Shown: in pieces, positions 9,675 through 16,916 of the stretch
Layout of the letters: each line of letters begins with the position of its first letter
Numbering within the stretch: position 1 is the first letter of the stretch
NCBI GenBank assembly: GCA_030448185.1
Contig: JAUJNL010000043.1
Span: forward strand, 1-40,420
Origin: Cytophagales bacterium
GTDB lineage: Bacteria > Bacteroidota > Bacteroidia > Cytophagales > 172606-1
Length of the DNA: 40,420 bases
Reading direction: 5' to 3'
Made by a program: the position numbers and the translations under genes
The notes under the pieces: model-generated
What the model saw: the letters and a program-made list of their open reading frames with translations, nothing else
Databases searched by the model: none
What the model was told of the DNA's origin: nothing

Positions 9675-10678
9675 TTAACTTCCCTTATAATTAGACTCCT
9701 CGAAGATCCGCTGAGCCCGGGGATCCTGCATGAGTTCGGGTAACGATACCTCCGGATGCTCCTGGCGGTATTTCTTTACAATCTCCCAGCCTAGCCAGCG
9801 ACCTATAGCTCCCGGGCATTTAGCGCCAATCTCTGCCGTATAAGGCCGTTCTCCAATGTATTTTACTTTCTTAAAGTGGTTCGTTTCATATAACAATTTT
9901 TCCTTCAGAAAATGCGCCCAGACCACCCCTTTATTTTCCTCAGCTTCTTTTAATTGATTCGCAGAAAAAATAACTGAAACAATACTATCCGGAACAGAAG
10001 GCTGCATAGTAGCGGCAAACTCAATGGCTTTTCCGTAAAAAATCATTTCGGCCAGCAAAGTGGGATCTTTGGGGTCGGCGCGGTTATACTTCTGCGAAAG
10101 GAACAATACGATCTGCGGTACAATAAATGACTTCTGGAAACGCCGCATTACGTATTTTGGTACATCAGGCACGTAGGTCGCATGCTGTTCGCCTAGGTAA
10201 AAATCCAACCCAATAATCACTAAACTATCCGACACATACAGATCTTGTCCCTTCGAAAGTGAACCCAAACCAGTCATAGCCGTTTGAACCCTGGGAGCCT
10301 TACAATTTGGGTAATAATATTTAATGTGTTTAAATGCAACTTCCAACTGTGTTTCTACATCTTTAATATCACCATACACTTTCTGTACATCCTGGTATAA
10401 CTTTTGAAAGCCTTTATTCTGAAGGGTAGTATAGAGGGTATTAGCCAGTGCAGTATCTGACTGGGTATAGTCTATTTGCAAAAAGAGTGGCTTAAAATCT
10501 GGATGCCTCAATTGAAAGGCTTGTACGTCGGCTTGGTACTTACACTGCATCATTTCCTGATCCAGTATTTCTATCGTAATATTGACTGGTATTTCGGACA
10601 CATCTACTTCTTTTCTTCCATCACGGCAGCAGTAAACTAAGAGAAAAAAATAAGAAAAATATAAATCAATTGTTTCAT
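9675..10678 (-). CDS. gldB: Gliding-motility lipoprotein GldB-like, signal peptide frameshifted
   Basis: GldB is an outer-envelope lipoprotein needed for gliding and T9SS function in Bacteroidetes. The body (KHIKYYYPNCKAP, YVSDSLVIIGLDFYLG, YVMRRFQKSFIVP, MIFYGKAIEF, GRWLGWEIVKKY) matches that family well. The open frame begins only at a GTG at 10601, without any signal. Upstream, an ATG at 10678 starts MKQLIYIFLIFF and then stops. Adding one T to the run of seven T (plus-strand A run 10644-10650) continues it into LLVYCCRDGRKEVDVSEI, a perfect lipoprotein signal with an LVYC lipobox. The true gene therefore probably starts at 10678 and a base is missing. Confidence 0.8.
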
Positions 10679-10723
10679 TTTGGCCGTAAAAACTAATTTA
10701 GCATTCAAAATCTTTACAAAGCT

Positions 10724-11413
10724 ATGAAAAAAACCGCAGTACTCTTTCTGCTATTAGGTCTGTCTCTGAGTGGCTTTGCCCAGGTAAAGCTTGGTTTACG
10801 GGTAGCTCCCAGTGTAACTGTCAATAGTGTAATCGGGGATGGAGATTACGAAAATGCCGGACCCAACGGTTCCTCGGTTCGCTTTAGCGCCGGCCCTATT
10901 GCAGATTTCTTTTTCGCGGATAATTACGCCTTTAGCACGGGTCTATGGTATACTGTCAAGCGGGCCTCTTTTCAATGGCCAACTCGTTTCAGGGATGCCA
11001 ATGACAATGACTTGGGTAATACAGTAGTCTATAATCTACAGAATATTCAAATTCCGGTCACCATGAAATTATACACTAATGAAGTGGCCCCTGATTTACG
11101 CGTCTATTTCCAATTAGGTGGGACTTTTGATGTAAAAGTCGCGGAAAAAGCGAAGGACCGGAAGGATAACCCTTTATATCGACTATCGGAAGATCAGGAT
11201 AAAAGTGCCTTCAAGCCCCTGGATGTAAGTCTATATATGGGCGCCGGGGCTGAGTTAGTGATGGGAGAAAATACTGCTGTTTTTGGCGGACTCACTTATA
11301 ACCGGGGGCTGGTCAATGCGCTGGGTGGCGTCGAGTATAACGGTTCCAAAATTAATGATGACCTAAGATTACGTAATCAGCTGATTTCCTTAGAGGTAGG
11401 CATCAAATTCTGA
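10724..11413 (+). CDS. Outer-membrane beta-barrel protein (OMP_b-brl_2 type)
   Basis: 229 residues with a clear signal peptide (KKTAVLFLLLGLSLSGFAQ) followed by alternating beta strands. Features typical of the PorT/OMP_b-brl_2 group are VKLGLRVAPSV at the start, GPIADFFFADNYAFSTGLWYT in the middle and a final LISLEVGIKF ending in F. It probably sits in the outer membrane; its function is unknown. It diverges from gldB with only 45 bases between the two start codons, so the promoters must overlap. A shared terminator lies 15 bases after its stop. Confidence 0.85.
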   Translation: MKKTAVLFLLLGLSLSGFAQVKLGLRVAPSVTVNSVIGDGDYENAGPNGSSVRFSAGPIADFFFADNYAFSTGLWYTVKRASFQWPTRFRDANDNDLGNTVVYNLQNIQIPVTMKLYTNEVAPDLRVYFQLGGTFDVKVAEKAKDRKDNPLYRLSEDQDKSAFKPLDVSLYMGAGAELVMGENTAVFGGLTYNRGLVNALGGVEYNGSKINDDLRLRNQLISLEVGIKF

Positions 11414-11427
11414 TCAAGGTTCTTTCC

Positions 11428-11488
11428 GAAACAATAAAGTAAAGCCCCGTAAACCTTTAGAATCTAAGGGGCTTTACTTTATTGTTTC
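11428..11488. terminator. Bidirectional terminator with a 21-bp perfect stem
   Basis: Bases 11428-11448 are the exact reverse complement of 11468-11488, with a 19-base loop. The stem has a GCCCC/GGGGC core flanked by A- and T-rich arms, so it can work in both directions. It separates the convergent barrel gene and the beta-lactamase-fold gene. Confidence 0.85.
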
Positions 11489-11500
11489 AGAAACATTTAT

Positions 11501-11584
11501 TTAGCTATCACCTTTTGCTTTTTGGTGAGTCATTGCAATCTCACCATTCTTGGGATTAACATCTTCTGAAGGCTTCGGAATAGC
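11501..11584 (-). other. In-frame open extension after the beta-lactamase stop codon
   Basis: Directly after the TAG that ends the serine hydrolase, the same frame stays open for 27 codons before TAA at 11501. The translation (AIPKPSEDVNPKNGEIAM, then THQKAKGDS) is polar and coding-like. It may be read-through sequence, the old C-terminus cut off by a nonsense change, or chance. Confidence 0.3.
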
Positions 11585-12745
11585 CTAATCCGTTTGGTTA
11601 GGGTACATAATCTCATGAAGCGTTTTGATGTGGCTCATGCTGTAGTTGGCTACGTTACTGAGCACAATCACTGTACTCTGGTCCTTGCGGTTACGCATAA
11701 AGTAGCTTTTGAAACCGTGCCACCAGCCGCTGTGGAAGATGATCGGTTCGCCATTTTGCGTTTTACGGAGCCGCCAGCCGTATCCGTAGTTCTGTACCTT
11801 CAGCTCGGGACTGTGCGGGGTAAATGCTTCTTCCAGGGTAGCCTGTGAAAGGAGTTGATTGGAATACAATGCCCGGTCCCATTTAAACAGGTCTTCTACG
11901 GTGGAATACACGCCTTTGTCGCCGACTACGCCATCCAGATAAGAAATATCTACCTTACGCCGTCCGGCTGTATAACCGGAAGCAGTATTTTGCAGAGTGA
12001 GGGTATTTTCGCCCATGTAAATCTGGGTACGGGTCATCCCTAATGGCTTAAATATAGTAGTTTCTACAAATTGCTTAAAAGACACTCCCGAGGCTTTTTC
12101 TACAATACTGGCTAGCAGCGAGTAGCCGGTGTTAGAGTACATAAAGCGGCGGTCCGGCGAAAAATAAGGTTCCGGCTGGTGCTGCATCAGCAGTTGTATT
12201 ACTTGCTCATTACTGATTGGAGTCCGGCGGTCTTTCACGTGTTCGTCACTTGAGTACATATAATTCGGTAATCCAGACCGGTGCGTAAGCAAATGACGAA
12301 TCGTAATGCCGTGATATGGGAAGCCGGGTATAAATCGCTGAACGCTATCCTCATAGCTTAATTTACCCATCTCTTTTAGCTTCATAATCGCTACCGCCGT
12401 AAACTGTTTGGAAACAGAAGCTAGTTGAAAAGAAGTTTCCGGGGTAAGGGTGTCTTTACGGGTGAAATCAGCTACGCCGAAAGCATTTTTATAAATAACC
12501 CTACCATACTGAGCAATCAGCACCGCGCCATTAAATCCATTCTTCTCGTGCAGACGGTGGAAGAATGTATCTAGTTGAAAAGCCTTACGGGCTGCTTCTT
12601 CCGGGTTGTATAACTTAGCAATGCTTGCATTTAAAATGGCTGTACTGTCAAAAGACGGGGTGGACTGATTAGTTGCTTTATTATCATGTTTTTGGGAACA
12701 AGCCGCCAACAGAGCCAGTAAAGCGGTAAAAAAAATGTACCTCAT
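11585..12745 (-). CDS. Serine hydrolase lipoprotein, beta-lactamase fold (class C/PBP4* type)
   Basis: 386 residues. The N-terminus is a lipoprotein signal (FFTALLALLAAC, Cys16). Catalytic motifs of the beta-lactamase/transpeptidase fold are present: S110-V-S-K113, Y203-S-N205 and H338-S-G340 in place of KTG. HSG in the third motif and the overall length favour an esterase or D-aminopeptidase-like member rather than a true AmpC enzyme. It is expected to be membrane-anchored and facing the periplasm. It stands alone and converges on the barrel gene. Its substrate is unknown. Confidence 0.9.
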   Translation of the reverse strand: MRYIFFTALLALLAACSQKHDNKATNQSTPSFDSTAILNASIAKLYNPEEAARKAFQLDTFFHRLHEKNGFNGAVLIAQYGRVIYKNAFGVADFTRKDTLTPETSFQLASVSKQFTAVAIMKLKEMGKLSYEDSVQRFIPGFPYHGITIRHLLTHRSGLPNYMYSSDEHVKDRRTPISNEQVIQLLMQHQPEPYFSPDRRFMYSNTGYSLLASIVEKASGVSFKQFVETTIFKPLGMTRTQIYMGENTLTLQNTASGYTAGRRKVDISYLDGVVGDKGVYSTVEDLFKWDRALYSNQLLSQATLEEAFTPHSPELKVQNYGYGWRLRKTQNGEPIIFHSGWWHGFKSYFMRNRKDQSTVIVLSNVANYSMSHIKTLHEIMYPNQTD

Positions 12746-13297
12746 GAAACCAGTTCGGTAATAAGAGTTGGAATTGCAATAAAATAATCAGAAGCGCTGC
12801 AATTTAGTAAACAATAAATAGTGGTTTGTATTGATGGAATGCCTTGGTAATTTCGGATAAGTAATTTTTTTGAAAGAAAACCATCCTACCACTTCTTTTG
12901 CATTTCTTTAAGAAGAATTACGGGGAGTAAATAATCAGCCAATAGCCCTCCGGGCAAAATTAGGTGCTTTTATACCCGCTATACCTGAATTTTCTGAGGA
13001 TTAGGCCTCTGCCTGTCTTGTGTCAGGCAAAAGCTTTTTTTGCGGAAATTCCGGAGTTACCCCTCTTATAGCCTATTCAGTTTAATTTTAGTAAGGCTCT
13101 CAGAAGACCCGTGCTTCTTTCAGCAATCTGGCGCATTTTTGCGACTCAGACCGGTTATTATCTGCTTTAGTGGCGGCGAGGCTGCCTTCATAGCTGTTTT
13201 CTCCCGCAGCAGCATCTTGCTCGGGCTAATTCTATGATTATGAACCTAATTAATCCGAAAAAGTAAAACATAAAATTACTTTGTTTTATAAAATTAT
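12746..13297. other. Intergenic region upstream of rpsA
   Basis: No convincing gene. A weak plus-strand terminator-like hairpin (TGCCTG / CAGGCA, then AAAAGC and seven T) lies near 13011-13038. The part from 13080 to 13230 is richer in G and C than its surroundings and has short open frames on both strands (65 codons on plus; 31 codons from 13215 to 13120 on minus). It might hold a small gene or a structured RNA. Confidence 0.4.
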
Positions 13298-13305
13298 TAC
13301 CTTTG
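13298..13305 (+). promoter_or_regulatory. rpsA promoter, -7 element
   Basis: TACCTTTG is an exact match to the Bacteroidetes -7 consensus TANNTTTG. It would start transcription near 13312, giving an mRNA leader of about 87 bases. No TTG lies at the usual -33 distance. Confidence 0.6.
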
Positions 13306-13307
13306 CC

Positions 13308-13384
13308 GTCCGTTTGCGGTGAACGGATATCTCATCTAACCAAAAGCCGGCCTTCTGCCCAGGGGCCGGTGTACTGAAGGGCAG
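13308..13384 (+). promoter_or_regulatory. Structured rpsA leader, hairpin plus candidate pseudoknot
   Basis: First comes a hairpin, TCCGTT (13309-13314) with AACGGA (13322-13327). Next, GCCGGCC (13346-13352) pairs with GGCCGGT (13364-13370), and CTGCCC inside that loop (13355-13360) pairs with GGGCAG (13379-13384). The interleaved stems of 7 and 6 bp with loops of 2, 3 and 8 bases have H-type pseudoknot geometry. CCTTC (13351-13355) could instead pair with GAAGG (13376-13380). The fold ends 14 bases before the rpsA ATG, where it could control translation. Confidence 0.5.
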
Positions 13385-13398
13385 TTTAAAAAAACGTT

Positions 13399-15180
13399 AT
13401 GAGTAATAATCCACAGGATTTTAATTGGGACAATGTAAGTGCCAAAGGGTTTGGCAGCGGCTATTCCGTAAAGGAACGGGCTGAACTGGAAGACCTGTAC
13501 GGAAATACACTTACCCAGGTAAATGAAAAAGAGGTGGTAAAAGGCACGGTAGTGGGGATCACTGATCGTGATGTAATTCTGAATATTGGGTTTAAATCGG
13601 ATGGATTGGTTCCCCTTTCTGAATTCCGTGATATGCCCGATCTGAAGGTAGGGAATCAAGTAGAAGTGTATGTAGAAAATCAGGAAGATGCCGGCGGCCA
13701 GCTGATTCTTTCCCGCAAGAAGGCCAAGATCCTGACTGCCTGGGAAAATATCCAGCGTGCCCTGGATGAAGATCTGGTGATTGAAGGCTTCGTTAAACGC
13801 CGTACCAAAGGTGGTCTGATTGTAGACATTTTTGGGGTAGAAGCATTCTTGCCGGGATCTCAGATTGACGTGAAGCCTATCCGTGATTTTGATATCTACG
13901 TAGGCAAAAAGATGGAAGTGAAAGTAGTGAAAATTAACTACGCCAACGACAACGTAGTAGTTTCTCACAAGGTGCTGATCGAGAAAGATCTGGAACAACA
14001 AAAGCAGCAGATTCTGACCAACCTCGAAAAAGGCCAGGTACTCGAAGGTGTCATCAAGAACATGACCAACTTCGGGGTATTTATCGACCTTGGCGGCGTA
14101 GATGGTCTGCTCCACATTACCGATATTTCATGGGGACGGATCAGTCACCCGGACGAAGTGCTTAAGCTTGACCAGAAAGTAAACGTGGTCGTGCTTGACT
14201 TCGACGAAGAAAAGAAGCGTATTTCATTGGGTATGAAGCAACTTACGCCTCATCCCTGGGATTCTCTGCAAGCGGATATTCAACCAGGTTCTAAAGTACA
14301 CGGCCGTATCGTGAATGTGGCTGATTACGGTGCTTTTCTGGAGATTATGCCAGGCGTGGAAGGCCTGATCCACGTTTCGGAGATGTCCTGGTCACAACAC
14401 CTGCGTAACCCACAAGATTTCATCAAGATCGGCGACGAAATTGATGCCGTTGTGCTTACGCTTGACCGCGACGACCGGAAAATGTCTTTGGGTATCAAGC
14501 AGCTGACTGAAGATCCTTGGACCAAAACCGATCTGTTAACCAAGTACGCGCCCGGAACCCGTCACAAAGGAATCGTACGTAACCTGACCAACTTCGGCTT
14601 GTTCCTTGAACTGGAAGAAGGTATTGATGGCCTGGTGCACGTATCTGATTTGTCGTGGACCCGTAAAATCAAGCACCCATCTGAATTTACTAAGGTCGGT
14701 GAAGAACTGGAGGTAGTGGTGCTCGAACTGGATCCGGATAGCCGCCGTTTGGCCCTGGGTCACAAGCAACTGGAAGAAAATCCGTGGGATACGTTCGAAA
14801 CGATCTTTACCCCGGGTTCCGTACACCGTTGCACGGTAATCAGCAAAAACGACAAAGGTGCTACGCTGGAACTGCCTTACGGACTGGAAGGCTTCTGCAC
14901 ACTTAAGAATCTGACTAAAGAGGACGGCTCAGCCGCGGAAATAGGTGAAAACCTGGACTTCAAAGTAACTGAATTCTCCAAAGACGAAAAACGTATTGTA
15001 CTGTCTCACAGCAAGGTGTTCGCTGAACCTGAAGTAAAAGCCGCTAAGGAAGTGAAGAAGCCGGCAGCAAAGGAAAACCAACCGGCTAAAGAAACGGAAC
15101 GTGGCGCTACCTTGGGTGATCTTGACGCTTTGGCTGCCTTAAAAGAGCAGATGGAAACTAATAACAAGAAGAACAAGTAA
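13399..15180 (+). CDS. rpsA: 30S ribosomal protein S1
   Basis: 593 residues with six S1 RNA-binding domains. The clearest repeats are EGVIKNMTNFGVFIDLGGVDG, HGRIVNVADYGAFLEI, KGIVRNLTNFGLFLELEEG and RCTVISKNDKGATLEL; the first two domains (VVKGTVVGITDRD, VIEGFVKRRTKGG) are more divergent, as usual. A charged K/E/A-rich tail follows. It helps load mRNA on the small ribosomal subunit. Codon use is regular, as expected for a highly expressed gene. It has its own promoter, a long structured leader and a terminator 20 bases after the stop. Confidence 0.98.
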   Translation: MSNNPQDFNWDNVSAKGFGSGYSVKERAELEDLYGNTLTQVNEKEVVKGTVVGITDRDVILNIGFKSDGLVPLSEFRDMPDLKVGNQVEVYVENQEDAGGQLILSRKKAKILTAWENIQRALDEDLVIEGFVKRRTKGGLIVDIFGVEAFLPGSQIDVKPIRDFDIYVGKKMEVKVVKINYANDNVVVSHKVLIEKDLEQQKQQILTNLEKGQVLEGVIKNMTNFGVFIDLGGVDGLLHITDISWGRISHPDEVLKLDQKVNVVVLDFDEEKKRISLGMKQLTPHPWDSLQADIQPGSKVHGRIVNVADYGAFLEIMPGVEGLIHVSEMSWSQHLRNPQDFIKIGDEIDAVVLTLDRDDRKMSLGIKQLTEDPWTKTDLLTKYAPGTRHKGIVRNLTNFGLFLELEEGIDGLVHVSDLSWTRKIKHPSEFTKVGEELEVVVLELDPDSRRLALGHKQLEENPWDTFETIFTPGSVHRCTVISKNDKGATLELPYGLEGFCTLKNLTKEDGSAAEIGENLDFKVTEFSKDEKRIVLSHSKVFAEPEVKAAKEVKKPAAKENQPAKETERGATLGDLDALAALKEQMETNNKKNK

Positions 15181-15201
15181 TTCTTGTTTACATACTGAAT
15201 G

Positions 15202-15233
15202 AAAAGCCGCTCCCGGAAAGAGCGGCTTTTTTT
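15202..15233 (+). terminator. rpsA terminator
   Basis: An 11-bp stem, AAAAGCCGCTC / GAGCGGCTTTT, has a short loop (CCGGAAA) and runs into seven T. It is a classic intrinsic terminator directly after rpsA. Confidence 0.9.
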
Positions 15234-15360
15234 ATCAATACCCCCTTTGGTTTCGTCTAAAGGCTTGGTAATAGCCATAACCCATTTCTACTTTTTTAAA
15301 TTTAAACGGCTTATTTTTGAAACGCGGGTGAAACTTACTAATATTGCCCTCTGTAAAAAT

Positions 15361-15431
15361 GGTCACGTGGCCGAGCGGCTAGGCAGAGGTCTGCAAAACC
15401 TCGTACAGCGGTTCAAATCCGCTCGTGACCT
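15361..15431 (+). tRNA. tRNA-Cys (anticodon GCA)
   Basis: 71 bases form a full cloverleaf. The acceptor stem is GGTCACG/CGTGACC. The anticodon stem GAGGT/ACCTC holds the loop CTGCAAA with anticodon GCA. The T stem AGCGG/CCGCT holds the loop TTCAAAT. The 3' CCA is not encoded. A possible -7 box (TATTTTTG, 15312-15319) lies upstream. Confidence 0.97.
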
Positions 15432-15441
15432 CTACTATTGT

Positions 15442-15476
15442 AACTCCCTGCAGATTTTACCCCCGCAGGGAGTTTT
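15442..15476 (+). terminator. tRNA-Cys terminator
   Basis: A 10-bp stem, AACTCCCTGC / GCAGGGAGTT, is followed by a T-rich tail 11 bases after the tRNA. Confidence 0.8.
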
Positions 15477-15505
15477 CATTTTCCGTATATACCAGATACT
15501 AAGCC

Positions 15506-15715
15506 CTACTTTCTGCCTCCGGTAACCGCAAAGTAAGTGTGCTGGTTAAGATCAGGTATATTGCCTTCCGAAAGCTCCACCTCCATCTGATCATTTAATT
15601 GTCTCGATTGCCAGGTACTAACCACGGAAAGACGAAATAGTATACGATCACTGCTATGGCCCTGGCAGGTTATTTTCAATTTGCCAGGGATTTTTTTATT
15701 ATGCCCTTGACAATA
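15506..15715 (-). other. Coding-like fragment without a start codon
   Basis: On the minus strand a frame of about 69 codons stays open from a TGA at 15716 to TAG at 15506. Its second half reads like real protein (SDRILFRLSVVSTWQSRQ, then LNDQMEVELSEGNIPD and HTYFAVTGGRK). No ATG start exists. The frame overlaps a plus-strand terminator and the TetR promoter. It may be the last part of a decayed gene. No family was recognised. Confidence 0.3.
15660..15697 (+). terminator. Intrinsic terminator upstream of the TetR gene
   Basis: A perfect 8-bp stem CCCTGGCA / TGCCAGGG with a 14-base loop is followed by A and seven T on the plus strand. No plus-strand gene lies between it and the tRNA terminator. 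It may stop read-through, or end a small RNA from 15480-15660. Confidence 0.65.
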
Positions 15716-15737
15716 TCATTTTTTCTCACTACATTTG
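15707..15737 (+). promoter_or_regulatory. Promoter of the TetR-family gene
   Basis: TTG (15707-15709) and TACATTTG (15730-15737) are separated by exactly 20 bases, which fits the Bacteroidetes -33/-7 consensus. The operator at 15739-15751 begins one base after the -7 box and would cover the transcription start. Confidence 0.75.
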
Positions 15738-15738
15738 C

Positions 15739-15751
15739 TTAACACTGTTAG
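15739..15751 (+). promoter_or_regulatory. Operator site 1 (TTAAC-N3-GTTAA type)
   Basis: TTAACACTGTTAG is an inverted repeat with one mismatch. It sits between the -7 box and the ATG of the TetR gene, 12 bases before the start codon, where a bound repressor would block transcription. Near-identical sites precede the next three genes. Confidence 0.7.
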
Positions 15752-15763
15752 GAAAAATACACA

Positions 15764-16372
15764 ATGGGAATTGCCGAACGGAAGCAGCGACAACGGGAGC
15801 AGGTTAAAAGCAGTATTCTAGAAACTGCCCAGGATATTGCGTGCCAGGAAGGCTGGCAGGCCGTATCCATTCGCCGTATTGCCGATGTAATTGAATACAG
15901 TGCCCCCATCATTTATGAGCATTTTGAGAACAAGGAAGCCATCCTATTGGAGTTGAAGCAGAAAGGTTTTCGGATTCTAACCGAAAAGCTGCTGACTGCC
16001 CGCAGTGCACAGGAAGAACCGGAGGAACAAATTAGGGCTCTTGCGAAGACGTACTGGAACTTCGCTTTTGAACATACCGAGTTATACCAGGTGATGTTTA
16101 ATATTGGTGGTGTCGCTTGTAATGGCCAGGGAAATGACGGTGACTCCAGAGTACACATGCGCAATGGAGCTACCGTAATGGCTGATGCATTCAGAGCATT
16201 AGCGGCCAAAAAAGGTAAACCCAAAACCGATATTTATCTGACACTCGATGCTTTCTGGGCGCTGCAACACGGATTAATTTCGCTTACCCTCGTAAACAAG
16301 ATCAATGGCGGGAAAGAACGGGCTGAAAAAGTGCTGGAAGAAGCCGTATCTTCTCTAATGATAGCCTTTTAA
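15764..16372 (+). CDS. TetR/AcrR-family transcriptional regulator
   Basis: 202 residues. The N-terminal helix-turn-helix (residues ~16-62: ILETAQDIACQEGWQAVSIR, RIADVIEYSAPIIYEHFENK) is typical, with the TetR signature around Y-EHF--KE. The C-terminal part (residues 70-200) is an effector-binding domain with a WAL-HG motif found in the TetR_C_33-like group. It heads a block of redox genes. The inverted repeat in its own promoter and before three downstream genes implies that it represses itself and them. The inducing ligand is unknown; the target set suggests an electrophile, quinone or similar compound. Confidence 0.92.
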   Translation: MGIAERKQRQREQVKSSILETAQDIACQEGWQAVSIRRIADVIEYSAPIIYEHFENKEAILLELKQKGFRILTEKLLTARSAQEEPEEQIRALAKTYWNFAFEHTELYQVMFNIGGVACNGQGNDGDSRVHMRNGATVMADAFRALAAKKGKPKTDIYLTLDAFWALQHGLISLTLVNKINGGKERAEKVLEEAVSSLMIAF

Positions 16373-16391
16373 ATTTTTTTTATAGCTATAC

Positions 16392-16404
16392 TTAACACTG
16401 TTAG
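16392..16404 (+). promoter_or_regulatory. Operator site 2
   Basis: TTAACACTGTTAG is identical to site 1 over all 13 bases; the match continues as CTTAACACTGTTAGGAA. It lies between the TetR gene and the STAS-like gene, 34 bases before the ATG, just after an AT-rich possible -7 region (TAGCTATA). Confidence 0.7.
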
Positions 16405-16438
16405 GAACCATTATCACTATTCAAACCATACCAACCCT

Positions 16439-16849
16439 ATGCATGCAACTTATACACCATCCTTCACGATTGATTACGATGAAGACCATCACCTGGTGAC
16501 CGTAGAAGTAGAGGGATTGATTACCCAGAAAGACAACCTGGCCCTGTTGGAAAAACTTTCAAACCAAGTATTAGCCACGGATGCCGACCGCCTGCTGATC
16601 AATGCCCAACGTAGTAAAACAACGCCGTCTGAAACAATCAAATGGGTAAGCGAAGATTACCTGAATGTACTGGGCCAGTGGCTTCCTTCTTATCATCATA
16701 AAATCAAAATTGCCCGGATAGAATCACATGAGATCTGCAAACAGCTGCAAAACACGATTATTGATAAGGTCCGGCAAGCTTTTGCTACCTCAATTGAAAT
16801 AAGCTTTTTCAGAGACCCGAACAGTGCCCGTCAGTGGCTGATGAATTAG
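16439..16849 (+). CDS. SpoIIAA/STAS-like small protein
   Basis: 136 residues, no signal peptide, so cytoplasmic. The order of predicted strands and helices (FTIDYDEDHHLVTVEVEGLI, then a helix LALLEKLSNQVL, then DRLLINAQRSKTTPSET) resembles the SpoIIAA-like/STAS fold seen in many small Bacteroidetes proteins. The family's role is poorly known. The gene has its own operator and lies between the regulator and the oxidoreductase, so it is probably co-induced with them. It could be a stress or binding protein; this is inference. Confidence 0.7.
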   Translation: MHATYTPSFTIDYDEDHHLVTVEVEGLITQKDNLALLEKLSNQVLATDADRLLINAQRSKTTPSETIKWVSEDYLNVLGQWLPSYHHKIKIARIESHEICKQLQNTIIDKVRQAFATSIEISFFRDPNSARQWLMN

Positions 16850-16871
16850 TGCTTTTTATTTGTCTTTTCAC

Positions 16872-16884
16872 TTAACATTGTTAA
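16872..16884 (+). promoter_or_regulatory. Operator site 3
   Basis: TTAACATTGTTAA is a perfect TTAAC-N3-GTTAA inverted repeat in the gap before the quinone oxidoreductase, 32 bases before its ATG. It would be inside the gene if the upstream ATG at 16860 were used, which argues for the start at 16917. Confidence 0.72.
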
Positions 16885-16916
16885 ATAATATATCAACCTT
16901 AATTAACCCATTTGCT

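Noticed and set aside
13040..13237. A 65-codon plus-strand frame upstream of rpsA
   Set aside because: No ribosome site, odd composition (many F, S, R), no family; kept only as part of the GC-island note.
13336..14115. A 259-codon frame on the minus strand opposite rpsA
   Set aside because: It is a shadow of the regular codon use of rpsA, reads as low-quality protein rich in H, F and Y, and has no promoter or family.
16860..16916. Upstream ATG for the quinone oxidoreductase
   Set aside because: It would add 19 residues unlike the family and place operator site 3 inside the gene.
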